Origin: Acholoe squamosa
Lineage: Eukaryota > Annelida > Polychaeta > Phyllodocida > Polynoidae
DNA: 64,000 nt
NCBI GenBank assembly: GCA_949317995.1
Contig: OX439040.1
Location: forward strand, 24,795,830 to 24,859,829
Direction: 5' to 3'
This document shows positions 35,878 through 48,068 of the stretch, piece after piece; position 1 is the stretch's first letter, and the number at the start of each line of letters is the position of its first letter. The notes beneath the pieces are model-generated. The model had not been told where the DNA came from. It was given only the letters and a program-made list of their open reading frames with translations, and did not search any database. Position numbers and translations under genes: made by a program.

Positions 35878-36107
35878 CCTTGTTCTTTATTATCCATACA
35901 ACTGAATATTTGAATAGGCCCCCAGCAGTAAACAGACATTAACCACTGAATAACTACCCCAAGAGACAAGACAATGATGCAACGAAACTCTCCTGAAGTA
36001 TATATTAATATGAGAGTAGAGCTTTTATCTAGGTCTCCCACATTAAAAAGACATTTTGATATTGACACACTATAACAAGGGAACAAAAAAGGTTGGTGGA
36101 GCTAATT

Positions 36108-36275
36108 CGGTTTGACAGTATTCAATATCAAGAGGCCGCTATATTTTCAAAGCTACGTAATTCAAGCATTTTACAACAACTCTTTGCCACTATACATTGG
36201 CAAGCGCAATTATGCTGGTGTAATACACAAAGTTCCTCACCCATTGTTTTCAGTAAATGTACATGTGCAAATACA
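36108..36275. other. Insertion of about 170 bp in copy 2
   Basis: Copy 1 reads GGAGCTAATAAACTAATAAA at the matching site near 29775; copy 2 has about 170 bases between GGAGCTAA and TGATAAGTCTGG. No inverted ends were recognised. Confidence 0.5.
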
Positions 36276-37737
36276 TGGTACTGATAAGTCTGGAAAACAT
36301 AGGTTCAAAGCAATATGAATGAAATCATATTTCCATTCATCAAATATGCCAACAATAGCTGACTTTGCTGCTATTAGCTCTATTTTGAGGAAATGCCTCT
36401 TTCCTAAAGGTTAATCGCAAAGACAACTAAAAGCCTAAGTAGGCTGAACTAAACCTGACCTACACCAGCTCCCAGCCTACAGCACGTCCCTCCACTTGTA
36501 TCTGTCTATAATTAATCTGTAGTTACTAAATAGTGAGCTCTGGCTACTGCTAACTTCCTTTGACAATATTTTGGTTCATTTCTTCATCATTTTTTTTTCT
36601 TTTATTGCCTTTCCTCTTCAGAGTGTGATGCAAAACCATTTACAATTTGTTTGGGTTAGATTGATTGCTCAGTTGTTGATATTTCTAGCAACATTTAAGA
36701 TAAAGAGTCGAATTATGACATCTGTGCGAAGAAGAAAGTACCTAGTCAGTTAAATTTAGGAAAAGGGGGGGCTGGGGGCTGTTTATATCTGCAAACCACC
36801 ATCCCTAAATTGCCTCTACAGTATGTGCCAATATTGAACACTTTGCGCAGCATCTACAGCCCATTGCCTTATACATCGTTTAATCAGGGTAATAGATTTG
36901 AGAAGATTCTTGAGAAGAAGTTGGGAGTCTACATTGAATGTTCAAATCCTTTTCTCTAGAACATTAAAGGGGATTTAGGCTGAATTGAGTATAATAAAGA
37001 GAGGTGTTTGGCAGAGCTATTCATTTACATGGATCTGCCGAAGGTGCCAGTCACATGTTGGGAGTGGGATGCAATTCATAAACATTTAAAAGAGAAGCCT
37101 GTGATTATTACCCCATATTCTGTCTATGTTGCTATGTTTTCAACGCTCATTACCAATATCCACTGGGAAATCTCAAAAAGTTTTCCATTTGATATTTCAA
37201 TATTGTTCTTTTTATGCAATGTTATAACTTCCAGCCTTTTATTTCAATCAACAATTATTATTGGTCCTCCTGTTGATCACGTTTGAATCATAGTTACATT
37301 GTTGTTCATTTCTTACTGTTTCCTATGTATTTTCATATCCATGTGAATTCCCAGTGACTACTTTACTTAATCACTTTTTCTTTACCATTTCCAGGTGAGT
37401 CGGTGTGCCCATCTATAGAGGATATGGCTTTGTATACATGTTCTAATCATGCATTGTCTTCATCTATACTATATCCTAGCACTATCACACACATGCATCT
37501 CTACCTCCAGACCCAGGTCAAGTCCTGGTCCTAATATACAAAGACAATTCTTTCTTACAGCGTGCATCTTACAAACACATATACGATATTATCTGAGAGA
37601 GAAAAATATTTCCTCCAGTAGATTAGCAGTTTAGACACTCGATACATAAATCTTATCTCCTAATTGATATTCTAATACACATATCTTAATTACTGTCTCT
37701 AATTTACTTACATTATCCATTGACTTAATCATTTTCT

Positions 37738-38455
37738 GAAGAATTCAGACAGTGACAGCTCACATGGTTAAAATCCATAGAAGTAGAGATATCAAAGATG
37801 ATGTTAATGGCCATGTTTAACCTCTATATTTTCAACATAAAATCCAATTTCCTAGCAGTCAATACAGCCCGGCATGCATGTATTCTTCGCCATAGTGCTC
37901 TGCAGAGCAGCGTCCTTTTGGGTCAACCTCTTTCTGATTTCTGGAGGGAGTAATGCATTGTTTTCAAAATAGATTTGTAGTCATTTGCCGCGCTCACTGT
38001 ACATATCTATTCTAAGTAAACAGGACATAACTAAGCTATGTAAAGGTTTAATATTGAAAGAATGACATATTAAAATTGATTTCTTATCAAATGTATGTAT
38101 AATTCTGTGTGCAAGGCGTAGGGAGTCATCGGGTTCAACTTGCACATTTGGAAAGCACATAAAAAATAATAACCGCTCCCTGTGCCCGGCATCACGCATA
38201 GGCTTTGTAGTCATTTGCCGCGCTCACTGTACATATCTATTCTAAGTAAACAGGACATACCTAAGCTATGTAAAGGTTTAATATAGGCATAGGCTTTGTA
38301 TACTGGGCTGTATTTACTGTTGGAAAATTTGATTTTACGATGAATCTAAGTAATGGAGAGGTTATTTATGGCCATTAACATCATCCATGGTATCTCTACT
38401 TCTAGGGATTTAACCATGTGAGCTGTTATTGTCTCAATTCTTCATAAATCGATAT
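37738..38455. mobile_element. Fold-back element with internal 81 bp duplication
   Basis: The left arm (about 37738-37876) and right arm (about 38290-38455) are inverted copies over roughly 150 bases, sharing AGCTCACATGGTTAAA and GATGTTAATGGCCAT. Inside, an 81 bp segment at 37974-38054 is repeated at 38204-38284 with one mismatch seen. The open frame 37981-38214 is a by-product. Confidence 0.8.
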
Positions 38456-38468
38456 TAGTCATCAACCT

Positions 38469-38712
38469 GCCAGCATGGTCTAGAGGTAAGACTCTCGCTT
38501 TTCAATATGGCGGTCCGGGTTCGATTCCCGGCTTTGGTAGAACAGTTCGAAATATATTCCTCCACATGTAAGGCATGCCTGATATCCATGGATAACAGCA
38601 CACTTTAGAGAAGTCATGATACATGCATCATGGCATGCAATATCGACAGGTATCAGAACAGGAATATCCAGAAAAAGGACCCAAAATCACAGAAGTCGTG
38701 TAATAAGTAGCT
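38469..38712 (+). repeat. tRNA-Glu-like SINE, plus strand
   Basis: The head (38469-38540) has an A box TGGTCTAGAGGTAAG, a TTC at the anticodon position and a perfect T arm (CCGGG/CCCGG around TTCGATT). The anticodon stem does not pair, which argues against a working tRNA. The body contains ATCCATGGATAACAG, GCATGCAATATCGACAGG and GGAATATCCAG and ends near GTCGTGTAATAAGTAG. The same body is found inverted at about 61235-61430, linked there to a different tRNA-like head. Confidence 0.75.
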
Positions 38713-39964
38713 GTACATTGTTACATACTACATACCCTGTGCAGGATGTTCAGTGGTTAGTTTGGACTGAATACCCAATCTAGAACTGTTTGTCTAGGGT
38801 GCTTTTATCAGATTTGTAAGTACTATTAGTAGCTCTCTCAGTATAATGACGAGATGGTGATGTATAGAATATGGCGGAAGATACTGACACAGATAGACCC
38901 ATTGGTCTACTGGCGTTTATAGATTGTACCATTGGGCATCCCGAATTAAAATTATTAAAAGCTGCAAACTTCAACATCAAACTAAGTAGCTAAACTTGTT
39001 GTCTGGGCTATTCAGTCTATGGGCAAATGTTTTCTCAAATGAAGTTGCAAGCACAAACATTTCTCACATGCTCTAAGTGCTCCAAATGGAAATGACTAGT
39101 TTTAGTATAATAGTTTGTCCCTATTTAAGGATCTAGCTACAGAACATCCTGACTACATGCCCTCCCCTCTATATACCAGCTATTATGACTAGCCGCAGGC
39201 ACTGTCAGCCACAGCATTTACTACCTGACACATGCACAACCTTTTGAACCTTCCTTTTCCATGCTTAATGCCTCACAATACCAGATATTTAATGCAGCTT
39301 CTTCACACCTCCCATACACTTCAGAGATCACTAGCACTCGCCACAGTTATCTCCAGTTTTTTCTTTTTAGATTGCAAAATGAATATATGACATTTAATGG
39401 CGATGTGGATGGGCAACTGTATTAAAGATAGTCAAATTTAGCATTATATGTGTTTGTTGGAATTGCTGTGTTCATAGGACTACCTCTCTAGCTGACCCCA
39501 GCCTCACCAAAACGTCCTGGTGGCTGTTGCTAGACCCTTGGAAGTCACTTTTGTCGGAGGTGTACTTCCAAAAACGGAAGGCACTCATCTTTGGTAGTCC
39601 CTTCTCTATTGCATTGCCAAATGGCACTTCCCAACAGAAGTGGTCCAAAAGTGGTTACTAACAACCCCTCAACTTGAAGTTGCTTCCTACACTATGTCGC
39701 ATAAGTATGTAGGTGTAGGCAGTCTGGGAAGCACTCAGGTGTGACCACTTTTCACAACACAGTTTGATTTGTGGGAAAGTGACTTCTTCTGGACTACAGT
39801 GTTGGAAGTGATACTGAGTGGTTAAGTAGAGGAGGGACGTGGGAAGTGAGGTACCTACTCTGGAAAGCAACAACTCAATCTTTTCGCAATAGCCTCCTGG
39901 TATGGTACTCACTGTGAGTAGCATTCTAACAGGTTCTAAATGGCTGAACTACAGAGATGTACTT
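38713..39964. other. No gene seen
   Basis: Unique sequence with short frames only (38780-38980 and 39658-39924, both minus strand) and no family motifs. Confidence 0.4.
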
Positions 39965-40860
39965 GTGGTACTGCTGCTAACGCTGTCTATACAAATAGGC
40001 ATTCCCACATTAAATCTTATGGTGCATGCATAATGTCTGGGCATGGCGTTAAACAGTTAGTCCGCCTTGAATAATACCTCTGTATATGCTAATGACAGCA
40101 CAATACATTCTTTAGATATACTTATCAATTTGCAATGCATAGTTTATTGGGCTAAGGGACAGCTGGGATAGCTGTGCAATATGGGAATAAAATAGGTCTC
40201 ATGTGATAAGGCCCTTTAGGATAATTGACCCGAGATAAGAAGCAATATAGACTGGTCCTCTAATGTACTTAGGCTACTCAATCACTATCATTCTCGACAG
40301 TTCAGCTTATATTTGAAAGATCCATGGACCTCACACACACCATGATTCCCCCCGTTGGCGATGTACTGAACATAAAACGCCTCTTGCTATAGCCCTGTTC
40401 CAAGCTATGAAATGTAGCTGCTATCCAAATGTCCACTAACACATAAGTATGCTGACCATTCTTCTAGTCTGTGGAGCACATTTGAATTCCTACAACACTC
40501 TAATTCCCATGTTCTATTTGCTTTTGTTTGTATTATGCATAAGTTTCACAGAAATATCATGCGAATTCCATGTCAATGTGGTGCCAATGACAAACCCAGT
40601 ATTGACCAGACCAAAGGATTTTCGAGTGTTTTATACAACCCAGACCCCTGTGTGATGTGAGGGAGGCTTTGGCTTTTGAAACTTTGAATTATGCACATAA
40701 TTCCTGATCAGGACAGAGCGATTCTGATTGAAGATTAGTCAAACATATCTGAGTATTTACCCTCCTCCTTGTGTCTTTGATGTCTGTCTCTCTGTCTGTG
40801 TGCAATCAACCTACCATGCTGTACAGTTAGGGCAGAAGACCATGTGACAGGAAGCGTCTG
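39965..40860 (+). repeat. 0.9 kb dispersed repeat, copy 2
   Basis: Ends match 31270-32165 (TCTATACAAATAGGCATTCC on the left; TTTGATGTCTGTCTCTCTG, CAGAAGACCAT on the right). The total length is the same but the interiors are not obviously alignable. The open frame 40449-40655 lies in the diverged interior and has no recognised motif. Confidence 0.45.
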
Positions 40861-42547
40861 TACACACAAATCAGATCAATATACATAACCGGTCGTCCCA
40901 AATAAAACATTTTAATATACATGTATGCACTTACAAGTGTATATATATATGCTCATCTTAATATTACCAGAGACTTGATTGTACACTTGGTGTTCAGAGT
41001 ATGCTAAACAAGCACCGACACAGGCTGCTAAATTCATTTCACTCCACTGGCCTAGGTTTTAGTACTCACTTCAGTTCAGATAGAAACCCCATTTGAGGGG
41101 GTCCTTATCAGAACCAGTATTGATCAAATCCCGCTCTACGTCCTTGTGGACCAGCAAGCCCCCTGTGTCTGGTACACACCCTCTTCACCGTGACATCATC
41201 AAAATAGCTTGACCCCCTCAATCGACTTTTATTTTCACTCAAAAACGATCGATTTCACGAATCCTAAATATCATCTACCTCGCGGTGTTCCAATGTTAAG
41301 AGGAAATACTCCCCTTCACGTTACTTCTCGGAACACTGGGTCAATATCTTTTGGATGTGACCCATTAGCAGGAACTCCACATGAGCAACACTGGTTGAAA
41401 TAAAGCACAGTTCTTTTATATCCTTTGGTGCATCATTTTCGTGAATATCTTGCAGGTACTTCACATTTCTTTTACATGCAAATTATATTTCACTTGGGCT
41501 TTCCTCATAGTACCACAAAAAAGAATATATGCAAAATGGAGCCCTGACCTATTAGTTAACGGAAGTAGTGCCATATGTGAATGCTGCCTTGGGAAGGAAC
41601 TTCAGGAAATTACAGCGTCAAGCATCTGACAGGGGGTTGACGCGTGTCACAGTCCATGTCTATGAGGTTAAATTGCTTTCTAGCTACCTCTTCTACCAAT
41701 ATTTCCTGGTATTCTCCCTGGGGCAGTTCTTCCAAAAAAGTATACTTTCCGCTTGGGGATCCAGGACCTTGAATCAATTTTGATCCAACCCTTGTCGATG
41801 TAAATTTAGAATTGAACTGACATTTGTTTCCTGTGGGTAGTATCACGATGCATCTAGGAGTATTGGTGTATCCTGGTAGTACACCCTAGATACTAGGGTA
41901 AATTGGGCAATGCATCCTCTATCAAATATAAGAAGACAGAGATTTATAAATTTGTAATGCGTCTCCTCTGTCCGCAAGAAGGGAAAATACCTTATAATAC
42001 ATGCTGCCCAGTGAACACATATGGAAATAATACATGAGACACACATTCAGGCAGTCCATCCCTAGACTTACCATATAATGCCGTGCTTATTTTACAGTGT
42101 CATGATGACTGGGGCCCTACCATCCTTACACTGGTACCCTGCAAGTATTGAGATCATGTACCACCAGACCCTCTCTGATAGCCTTTATGGAGGATTTTTC
42201 TAATAAGTGATAGGCTAACGTTACTTTGAAATAACCTCTAGAACAAGTTGTGGCCAGTGATTGAGCTAAATTTTTTTAGTTCTAAAAAGCACAGTTTTTA
42301 TCGGTATGGGAGAAGGGGGTTAACTGTTTGGAAATTAGGTTACGTCTGTGACTGTATATGAGGATGAAAAGGGAATGATTGACATAATTATTTTCGTAAA
42401 TCCTCCCTTTTAAGCAGGATTTATCAATACACACCACACATATCTTTCCAACACTACAATAAAATATACTCTATTGAAGATGTTTTGGTGGTTATCTAAT
42501 AGAAAAGGAATAATTAGAATGTATGATATGTAGCCCCTAAATGCATT
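40861..42547. other. No gene seen
   Basis: Short frames at 41209-41403, 41441-41629 and 41610-41846 lack recognisable domains. No repeat structure was found. Confidence 0.4.
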
Positions 42548-43365
42548 AGGCCGGGGGCTGATAGGGCCCACCATGCACCCCCCACATCCCAACGCACCAG
42601 GTATTTTTTTTTATCCTTAGGGTCCCCTGAACAAGATTCAAGATGTTAACATTGATTATCTTGGGATGCACTACCGGTTTTTTGCTCATTATCCATGTGT
42701 GGGTTCAGACCACTTTTGAGACAATTTTGCTACCATGTTATTCAAGGGGTATGCTCAATCCCTAAGCTCTAAGACTATTTGGAAAGAAGACATGATAAGC
42801 TTTTCATTAAGCCCTACTACATGTTTTTAAGTTCAGATTTGAGTGTACAGTCAGGAAGACGAAAGATTGAAATCACAAAGTTCCTTTTTTAACTGAAAAT
42901 TTTAAATGCACTCCAGATACAGTCATGTATAAAACTTGTTCTTATCTCCATCTAACCACAATATCTAACATGATTTATGTAGGCCAAACCTTTCTGAGTA
43001 AAATGAGACATTTTGCAGCATTCCCTGTTGACTATTACCCACGTTATTGCCTTGGAAGCAAAGACACTACCTTGAGCCAATACGATGCTGTTCCATTTCA
43101 ATAATCTCCCCCTTTATCTCTATAGATGTTTTTCCATGCTGAAATTCTCCTGACTCTTATGTAAAAAAGGGTGCTGATTAAGAATATACGTGTTGCTACT
43201 TCATAAAGTTTAATGGCGAGGCTGTATATAGCTGAAAATCGAAATGGCCAACAATAGATTCAAATGTCATTTTGAATTACATATATGTGCACTCTAGAAA
43301 GTATCTGGTGGGTCCTACCCCCTATAAATCAGCTTAGTAGAATACAGTGGTGCTTTTGTTTTGTT

Positions 43366-43890
43366 GATAGGTGGTATGGTTGCCTAGCAACAGTAGCTTT
43401 GCATAGCAACCAAGCCTGAAAATATGCTCAAATGTGCATATCTGCATGGTTTCCTTTCAGCAACATACTCCCCTGATGTAAACTTGCATATAACTCTTCT
43501 GTGACTTCCATCATAGACTAGGAATATAGGTGATAAAAGGTTGCTAGGTTGTGTGGTGGCCTAGCAATAGCAGTTTTGCATAGCAACAATGCCTAGATTC
43601 ATACCTTTAGGCATATACTATGTCTTGTGCATAGTCTCCCCTCAAGGACATAGTTCAATGATTTCAGATTGCATATAGCTCCCTTGTGCACATCAAACAG
43701 TATGAACATAGGTAGTAAATGGTGGCTATGTCATGTGGTTGCCTAGCAACTGCAGCTTTACATAGAACCCTATGTCCAAAGCTATGCAGATAGTCACAGA
43801 TAAGTGTATGGTCTTGCTATAAGAACTTGTATGTATAGCTCCCCTGTGCACATCTCGGCATATAACAGGTTGCAAGGTCATGTGCTTGAT
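43366..43890 (+). repeat. Tandem repeat, about 180 bp unit, 3 copies, with X-box-like motifs
   Basis: Units begin near 43366, 43545 and 43726. Each carries GTTGCCTAGCAA or GTGGCCTAGCAA, then GCTTTGCATAGCAAC-like sequence and later CTCCCCTGTGCACAT or a relative. Only the first unit and the start of the second fall within the inverted arm, so the arm boundary cuts through the array. GTTGCCTAGCAAC at 43379-43391 and 43738-43750 fits the RFX X-box consensus with a one-base spacer. Confidence 0.7.
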
Positions 43891-45604
43891 GTTAGTCTAC
43901 CTTTTAAAATCATCTTATTGACAGAGACCAAATAATGAGATAATGATCATATGAGAAAATATTTGCCACATCCACACCCTGTGTTATTTTGTATATACAT
44001 ATCCATGCATATGTATCTCAGATCATCCATGATTACACAGGATTGTAATTCCTAACAGCTCTCCCCTCCACCCCCCATATCAAATTCCTGTAACCACTGT
44101 CATACTGTCAAAATTTACCATTGCTGGTACTGATAACACACATTTAGAATACAGAAGATTTGCTCTCAGCTTCATAACGTACTGCATGCCTTATTGATTA
44201 TCCCAAAAGCTTGGGCAGCTTACTTGTCTTAAAATAAGTGCAAGGTGGTTTCATTCACATATTGAGAAAATGAAAAATAAGGCTTAGAATACAATTGTAC
44301 AATTCTCAGGATATTCTCTCATCTGTTACCTCTTCAGAGCATCAGGCCCGGTGTTATTCATCCTCACATATCTCTGAACATTACATTCTAGTTCAATTTC
44401 TCTCATAGCAGTGTGATACCAACAGCTGGGGATTATGCTGCTGGACACCTCTGAGAAGGCATGTTGATCTGTTATAGTTCATTATCCCAAACACCTGGTG
44501 TAGTGAATTACTAGTTGACCCTGATAATACTTCTGAAGTCCACTGGCACGCAGACCTTAAGTATTTTCTACCATTCCACATCACTCACAGTAGACTGGTA
44601 TGGCGTATAGAAGAGGGAAGTGTCATCCATATTGTACAAATTGCTCCTATCATATCTAGAAAGCACCTGAGTCTACTGTTGTGCTTCTGTCACCTTCACT
44701 TTAATCTGCAGTCTCTCTCTCCATGGATCCTATGACTGGAAATCATCTTCCTGCCCTTGACAATTGATAGCCATCTTTTAAAGTAACCCAGGGTTTTAAC
44801 ATTGAGCTGCTCACCACAGAGCCAAGTCATCTATTCAATCTTTTAAACAGCAATCACAGACTTGACCACTAGTTCAGTAATTTATTTTGCAGGAAGGTTT
44901 GATTAACATGGGAGAGAAAAAAAGCATAGCATGTTGAATGGCTGTGATGGATATATAACTGCAAATGGACAGAATACTTAATGGGGGTCTATTGGATGTG
45001 TGACCACTATCAATGACATCTGACAGATAGGGACAAAGTAACAAGTAGCTATTAAGATAAAGCTAGCCATTCTAGAATATTGGCAACCTGCCTGTTTGTT
45101 GGAGACATGATACAAGAAGTTACCAGTCAATTATCCCCTGTTTTTGCCCTCACTCACGAGGGGCACCCTATCACCCCAATGCTTTACCTGTCTCTCCTAT
45201 GCAGCTATTTTGAACATAAAGTGTGATCTCAAACTACCATCTAGTTGAGTTCAAGTGAACTATTCCCCAGGATCTAGGGAAAAATAACCTCCCTGCCCTA
45301 TCTCTAACTTGAGCTGGCATAAATAAATGAATTGCAACAACAACATTCCTTACATCAGCCAAACACACATTTACTACCTTGTGTTATTGTGACCAATAAT
45401 TTCACATAACTAGACTGATTTTCTGGGATGGATCTTCTCTTAACCCAGCCAGACTCTCACTGATCACTTCAGAATGATCTTAGCACTCATCATTCCCAGT
45501 AAGGGTAAGTAAGCCTGTAGTTCCTATCCAGATCTCTGTTCTATTTAAACAATGCTCTAGCATAATCATGACTATAGATGCCCTTTACCATCAAGATTCC
45601 TTTT
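43891..45604. other. Unique interior of the fold-back unit, no gene seen
   Basis: AT-rich sequence between the inverted arms with no frame longer than 63 codons (44393-44584, minus) and no protein motif. If the unit were a transposon, an autonomous member would be expected to encode its enzyme here; none is seen. Confidence 0.45.
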
Positions 45605-45693
45605 CCCAACCTACACTACTGTTGTAGGTTGGGATATCAGTTGGCCTAGCAATATCAGTGTTGCTATACAAAACTGATATTGCTAGGCCAGCA
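45605..45693. repeat. Two adjacent hairpins at the inner edge of the right arm
   Basis: TCCCAACCTACA (45605-45616) is exactly inverted at 45624-45635. Directly next, GGCCTAGCAATATCAGT is inverted as ACTGATATTGCTAGGCC by 45693. Confidence 0.8.
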
Positions 45694-46740
45694 CACAACC
45701 TAACAACCTTTTATAACCTATATTCCTAGTCTATGATGGAAGTCACAGAAGAGTTATATTCAAGTTTACATCAGGGGAGTATGTTGCTGAAAGGAAACCA
45801 TGCAGTTATGCACATTTGAGCATATTTTCAAGCTTGGTTGCTATGCAAATCTACTGTTGCTAGGCAACCACACCACTTAGCAACAAAACAAAAGCACCAC
45901 GGTATACTACTAAGCTGATTTATAGGGGGTAGGACCCACCAGATACTTTCTAGACTGCACATATATGTAATTCAAAATGACATTTGAATCTATTGTTGGC
46001 CATTTCGATTTTCAGCTATATACAGCCTCGTCAATGAACTTTATGAAGTAGAAACATGTATATTCTTGTTAAGAACCCTTTTTTACATAAGAGTCAGGAG
46101 AATTGATAAAGATTTAGTATGGAAAAACATCTATTTAGATAAAGAGGGAGATTATTGAAATGGAACAGCATCCTATTGGCACAAGGTAGTGTCTTCGCTT
46201 CCAAGGCAATAACGTGGGTCATAGTCAACAGGGAATGCTGCAAAATGTCTCATAGCTCAGAAAGGTTCGGCCTACATGAATCATATTAGATATTGTGGTT
46301 AAATGGGGATAAGAACAAGTTTTATACCTGTATCTTGAGTGCATTTAAAATTTTCAGTTAAAAAAGGAACTTTGTGATTTCAATCTTCCGTCTTCTCGAC
46401 CGTCTGGTACACTCAAATCTGAACATCAAAACATGTATTAGGGCTTAATAAAAAGCTTATCATGTCTTCTTTCCGACAAGACCAATAGCTTTAGGATCCA
46501 GACAAGGTAAGATAGTCTCAGAGCTTAGGGATTGAGCATACCCCTTGAATAACATGGTAGCAAAATTGTCTCAAAAATGGTCTAAACCCGCACATGGATA
46601 ATGAGCAAAAACCATAGTGCATCCCAAGATAATCAATGTTAACATCTTGAATCTAGTTCAGGGGACCCTAAGGATCGAAAAATACCTGGTGCGATGGGAT
46701 GTGAGGGGGGTGCATGGTGGGCCCTATCAGCCCCTGGCCT

Positions 46741-47404
46741 ACATGAATAGCATTGACTCACACTGTCCGCCAGCAGGAACAATATTTAGCCAGACAGGAC
46801 AAGATCTTATTAGGCCTTGGAGACGTTGGCTATCTGATATTTGATAAAGGCTATTTACATTGGGATATAGGATGTAGTTGCTGTCAGGATTAACTCTAAG
46901 CTAATCAATAGGTGTGTCAGCCTTTATAAGATTATACCTTGTATAGTGGACAATTATACCACATAAGGTCTATATCGGTCTAAGTCTGGGTGAATCCAGC
47001 AGTGTTCTTGACCTTATTAAGATTGAATCCCAATAGCTCTGTCTCTCTCTTCTGCAATTTCTTTCAATTCTTCTTCTTCTTTTTAAGGCCTATGTGCAGT
47101 CCCTCTGGGTATCTATGGGGGGTTTCATATTGTGCTGATTTTGCCTTTTTGACTTTCGCTGTTGTTTCTCATATGGCTTGTATGGCTGGTGTGTCAATAT
47201 TATGCAATCCTACTGCTTGTTCAAGCCGTTTATTTTGTTCTGATTTCCCTTATATCATATTTTCTACCCATTTGGTGAATATCTAGCTACCCTATTTCTG
47301 GGTGGTTGTCCACCTGGTGAAAAAACCAATCACCTGAATACATAGCCAGTAAAGGAACTGATCAAATACAAAGTACAGTGTACTGGGCATGCCGTATTTG
47401 TAAT
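46741..47404. other. No gene seen
   Basis: Contains a T-rich stretch at 47060-47090. The 98-codon frame at 46990-47286 is driven by the T-rich tract and has no recognised domain. Confidence 0.4.
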
Positions 47405-47502
47405 GGAAAACCTCCGCAGAGCTGGAGGTTTTGCCATAAAACCTCAGAGGTGAAGCCGAGGAGGTTTTATAGCAAAACCTACAGCTCTAAGAAGGTTTTC
47501 TG
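47405..47502. mobile_element. 98 bp palindromic MITE
   Basis: GGAAAACCTCCGCAGAGCTG on the left pairs with AGCTCTAAGAAGGTTTTC on the right, and the arms continue through AGGTTTTG/CAAAACCT and ATAAAACCTC/GAGGTTTTAT. The loop is about 12 bases. It has no coding capacity. Confidence 0.75.
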
Positions 47503-47661
47503 ACTTATACTCCATCCACTGAAGTTTATGTAACAGTAAAACCATAAATATAAGCATATTTTGACATAAACTGTAGAGGCCTAGAAGAAGATTTGAATCT
47601 TCTAAACTGGCTGTGATACATAACTATGATAAATATATGGTGTTCCAGTCTGCAATCACCA

Positions 47662-47736
47662 GCAGTCTCAATAGTATAATGGTTAGCATGTCTGACTTTG
47701 AATCACAGAATGCGGGTTCAAGACTGCATGGGGAAA
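47662..47736 (+). repeat. tRNA-Gln-like sequence (pseudogene or SINE head)
   Basis: The A box region reads TAGTATAATGGTTAGCATG, the anticodon loop is CTTTGAA (anticodon TTG, glutamine) in a partly paired stem, and the T arm is TGCGGGTTCAAGACTGCA. The acceptor stem pairs poorly, so a functional tRNA is unlikely. Confidence 0.5.
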
Positions 47737-47890
47737 GTGTTTTTAACTTACACATACAAGGTAAAAGGATTCTTCGTAAAAGCCCCCCCTGAAGCCACCC
47801 TTTATCATTTTGGCAATCATGTTCATTATTATACATTATTTTTAGAATTTGTTGCAAAAATGACAGTGGTCAACCGAGAATAAAACAAAA

Positions 47891-47965
47891 TACCACCAGG
47901 GGTTTGAACCTGTGTGGTGTAGATTTCTAGTCCCAGGCCTTAACCACTACACTAGATTGACCAGT
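47891..47965 (-). repeat. tRNA-like SINE head, minus strand
   Basis: On the minus strand an A box TAGTGTAGTGGTTAAGG and a B box GGTTCAAACCC are correctly spaced. The stems are imperfect. It lies between two plus-strand tRNA-like sequences. Confidence 0.5.
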
Positions 47966-48068
47966 CAAACTTTCAAAGTGAAATCACCCTGTTTATCTAT
48001 AATTGATTACTCAGTCATAGAAGTAGCATATTGCCCTTCAGTAGATGTTCTAACACCCACAGTATCAG

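Larger units (their letters stand above)
33610..37285 (+). repeat. Diverged segmental duplication, copy 2
   Basis: Homologous to 28330-31025 in the same orientation about 5.3 kb away. It is longer because of at least four insertions that copy 1 lacks: 34095-34239, about 34450-34772, about 35242-35877 and about 36108-36275. Point divergence is substantial, so the duplication is old or the blocks are two copies of a long dispersed repeat. Confidence 0.85.
42548..46740. mobile_element. 4.2 kb fold-back unit with about 1.05 kb inverted arms
   Basis: The left arm 42548-about 43600 and right arm about 45650-46740 are reverse complements at roughly 90% identity by eye, with small indels of up to about 30 bases. 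They are separated by about 2 kb of unrelated sequence. The outer ends read AGGCCGGGGGCTGATAGGGC on the left and the inverse of AGGCCAGGGGCTGATAGGGC on the right. No long frame is shared by both arms. This may be a large fold-back transposon or an inverted duplication; no target duplication was found. Confidence 0.85.

Noticed and set aside
38469-38540. Functional tRNA-Glu gene
   Set aside because: The T arm is perfect but the anticodon stem does not pair and a SINE body follows; it is better explained as a SINE head.
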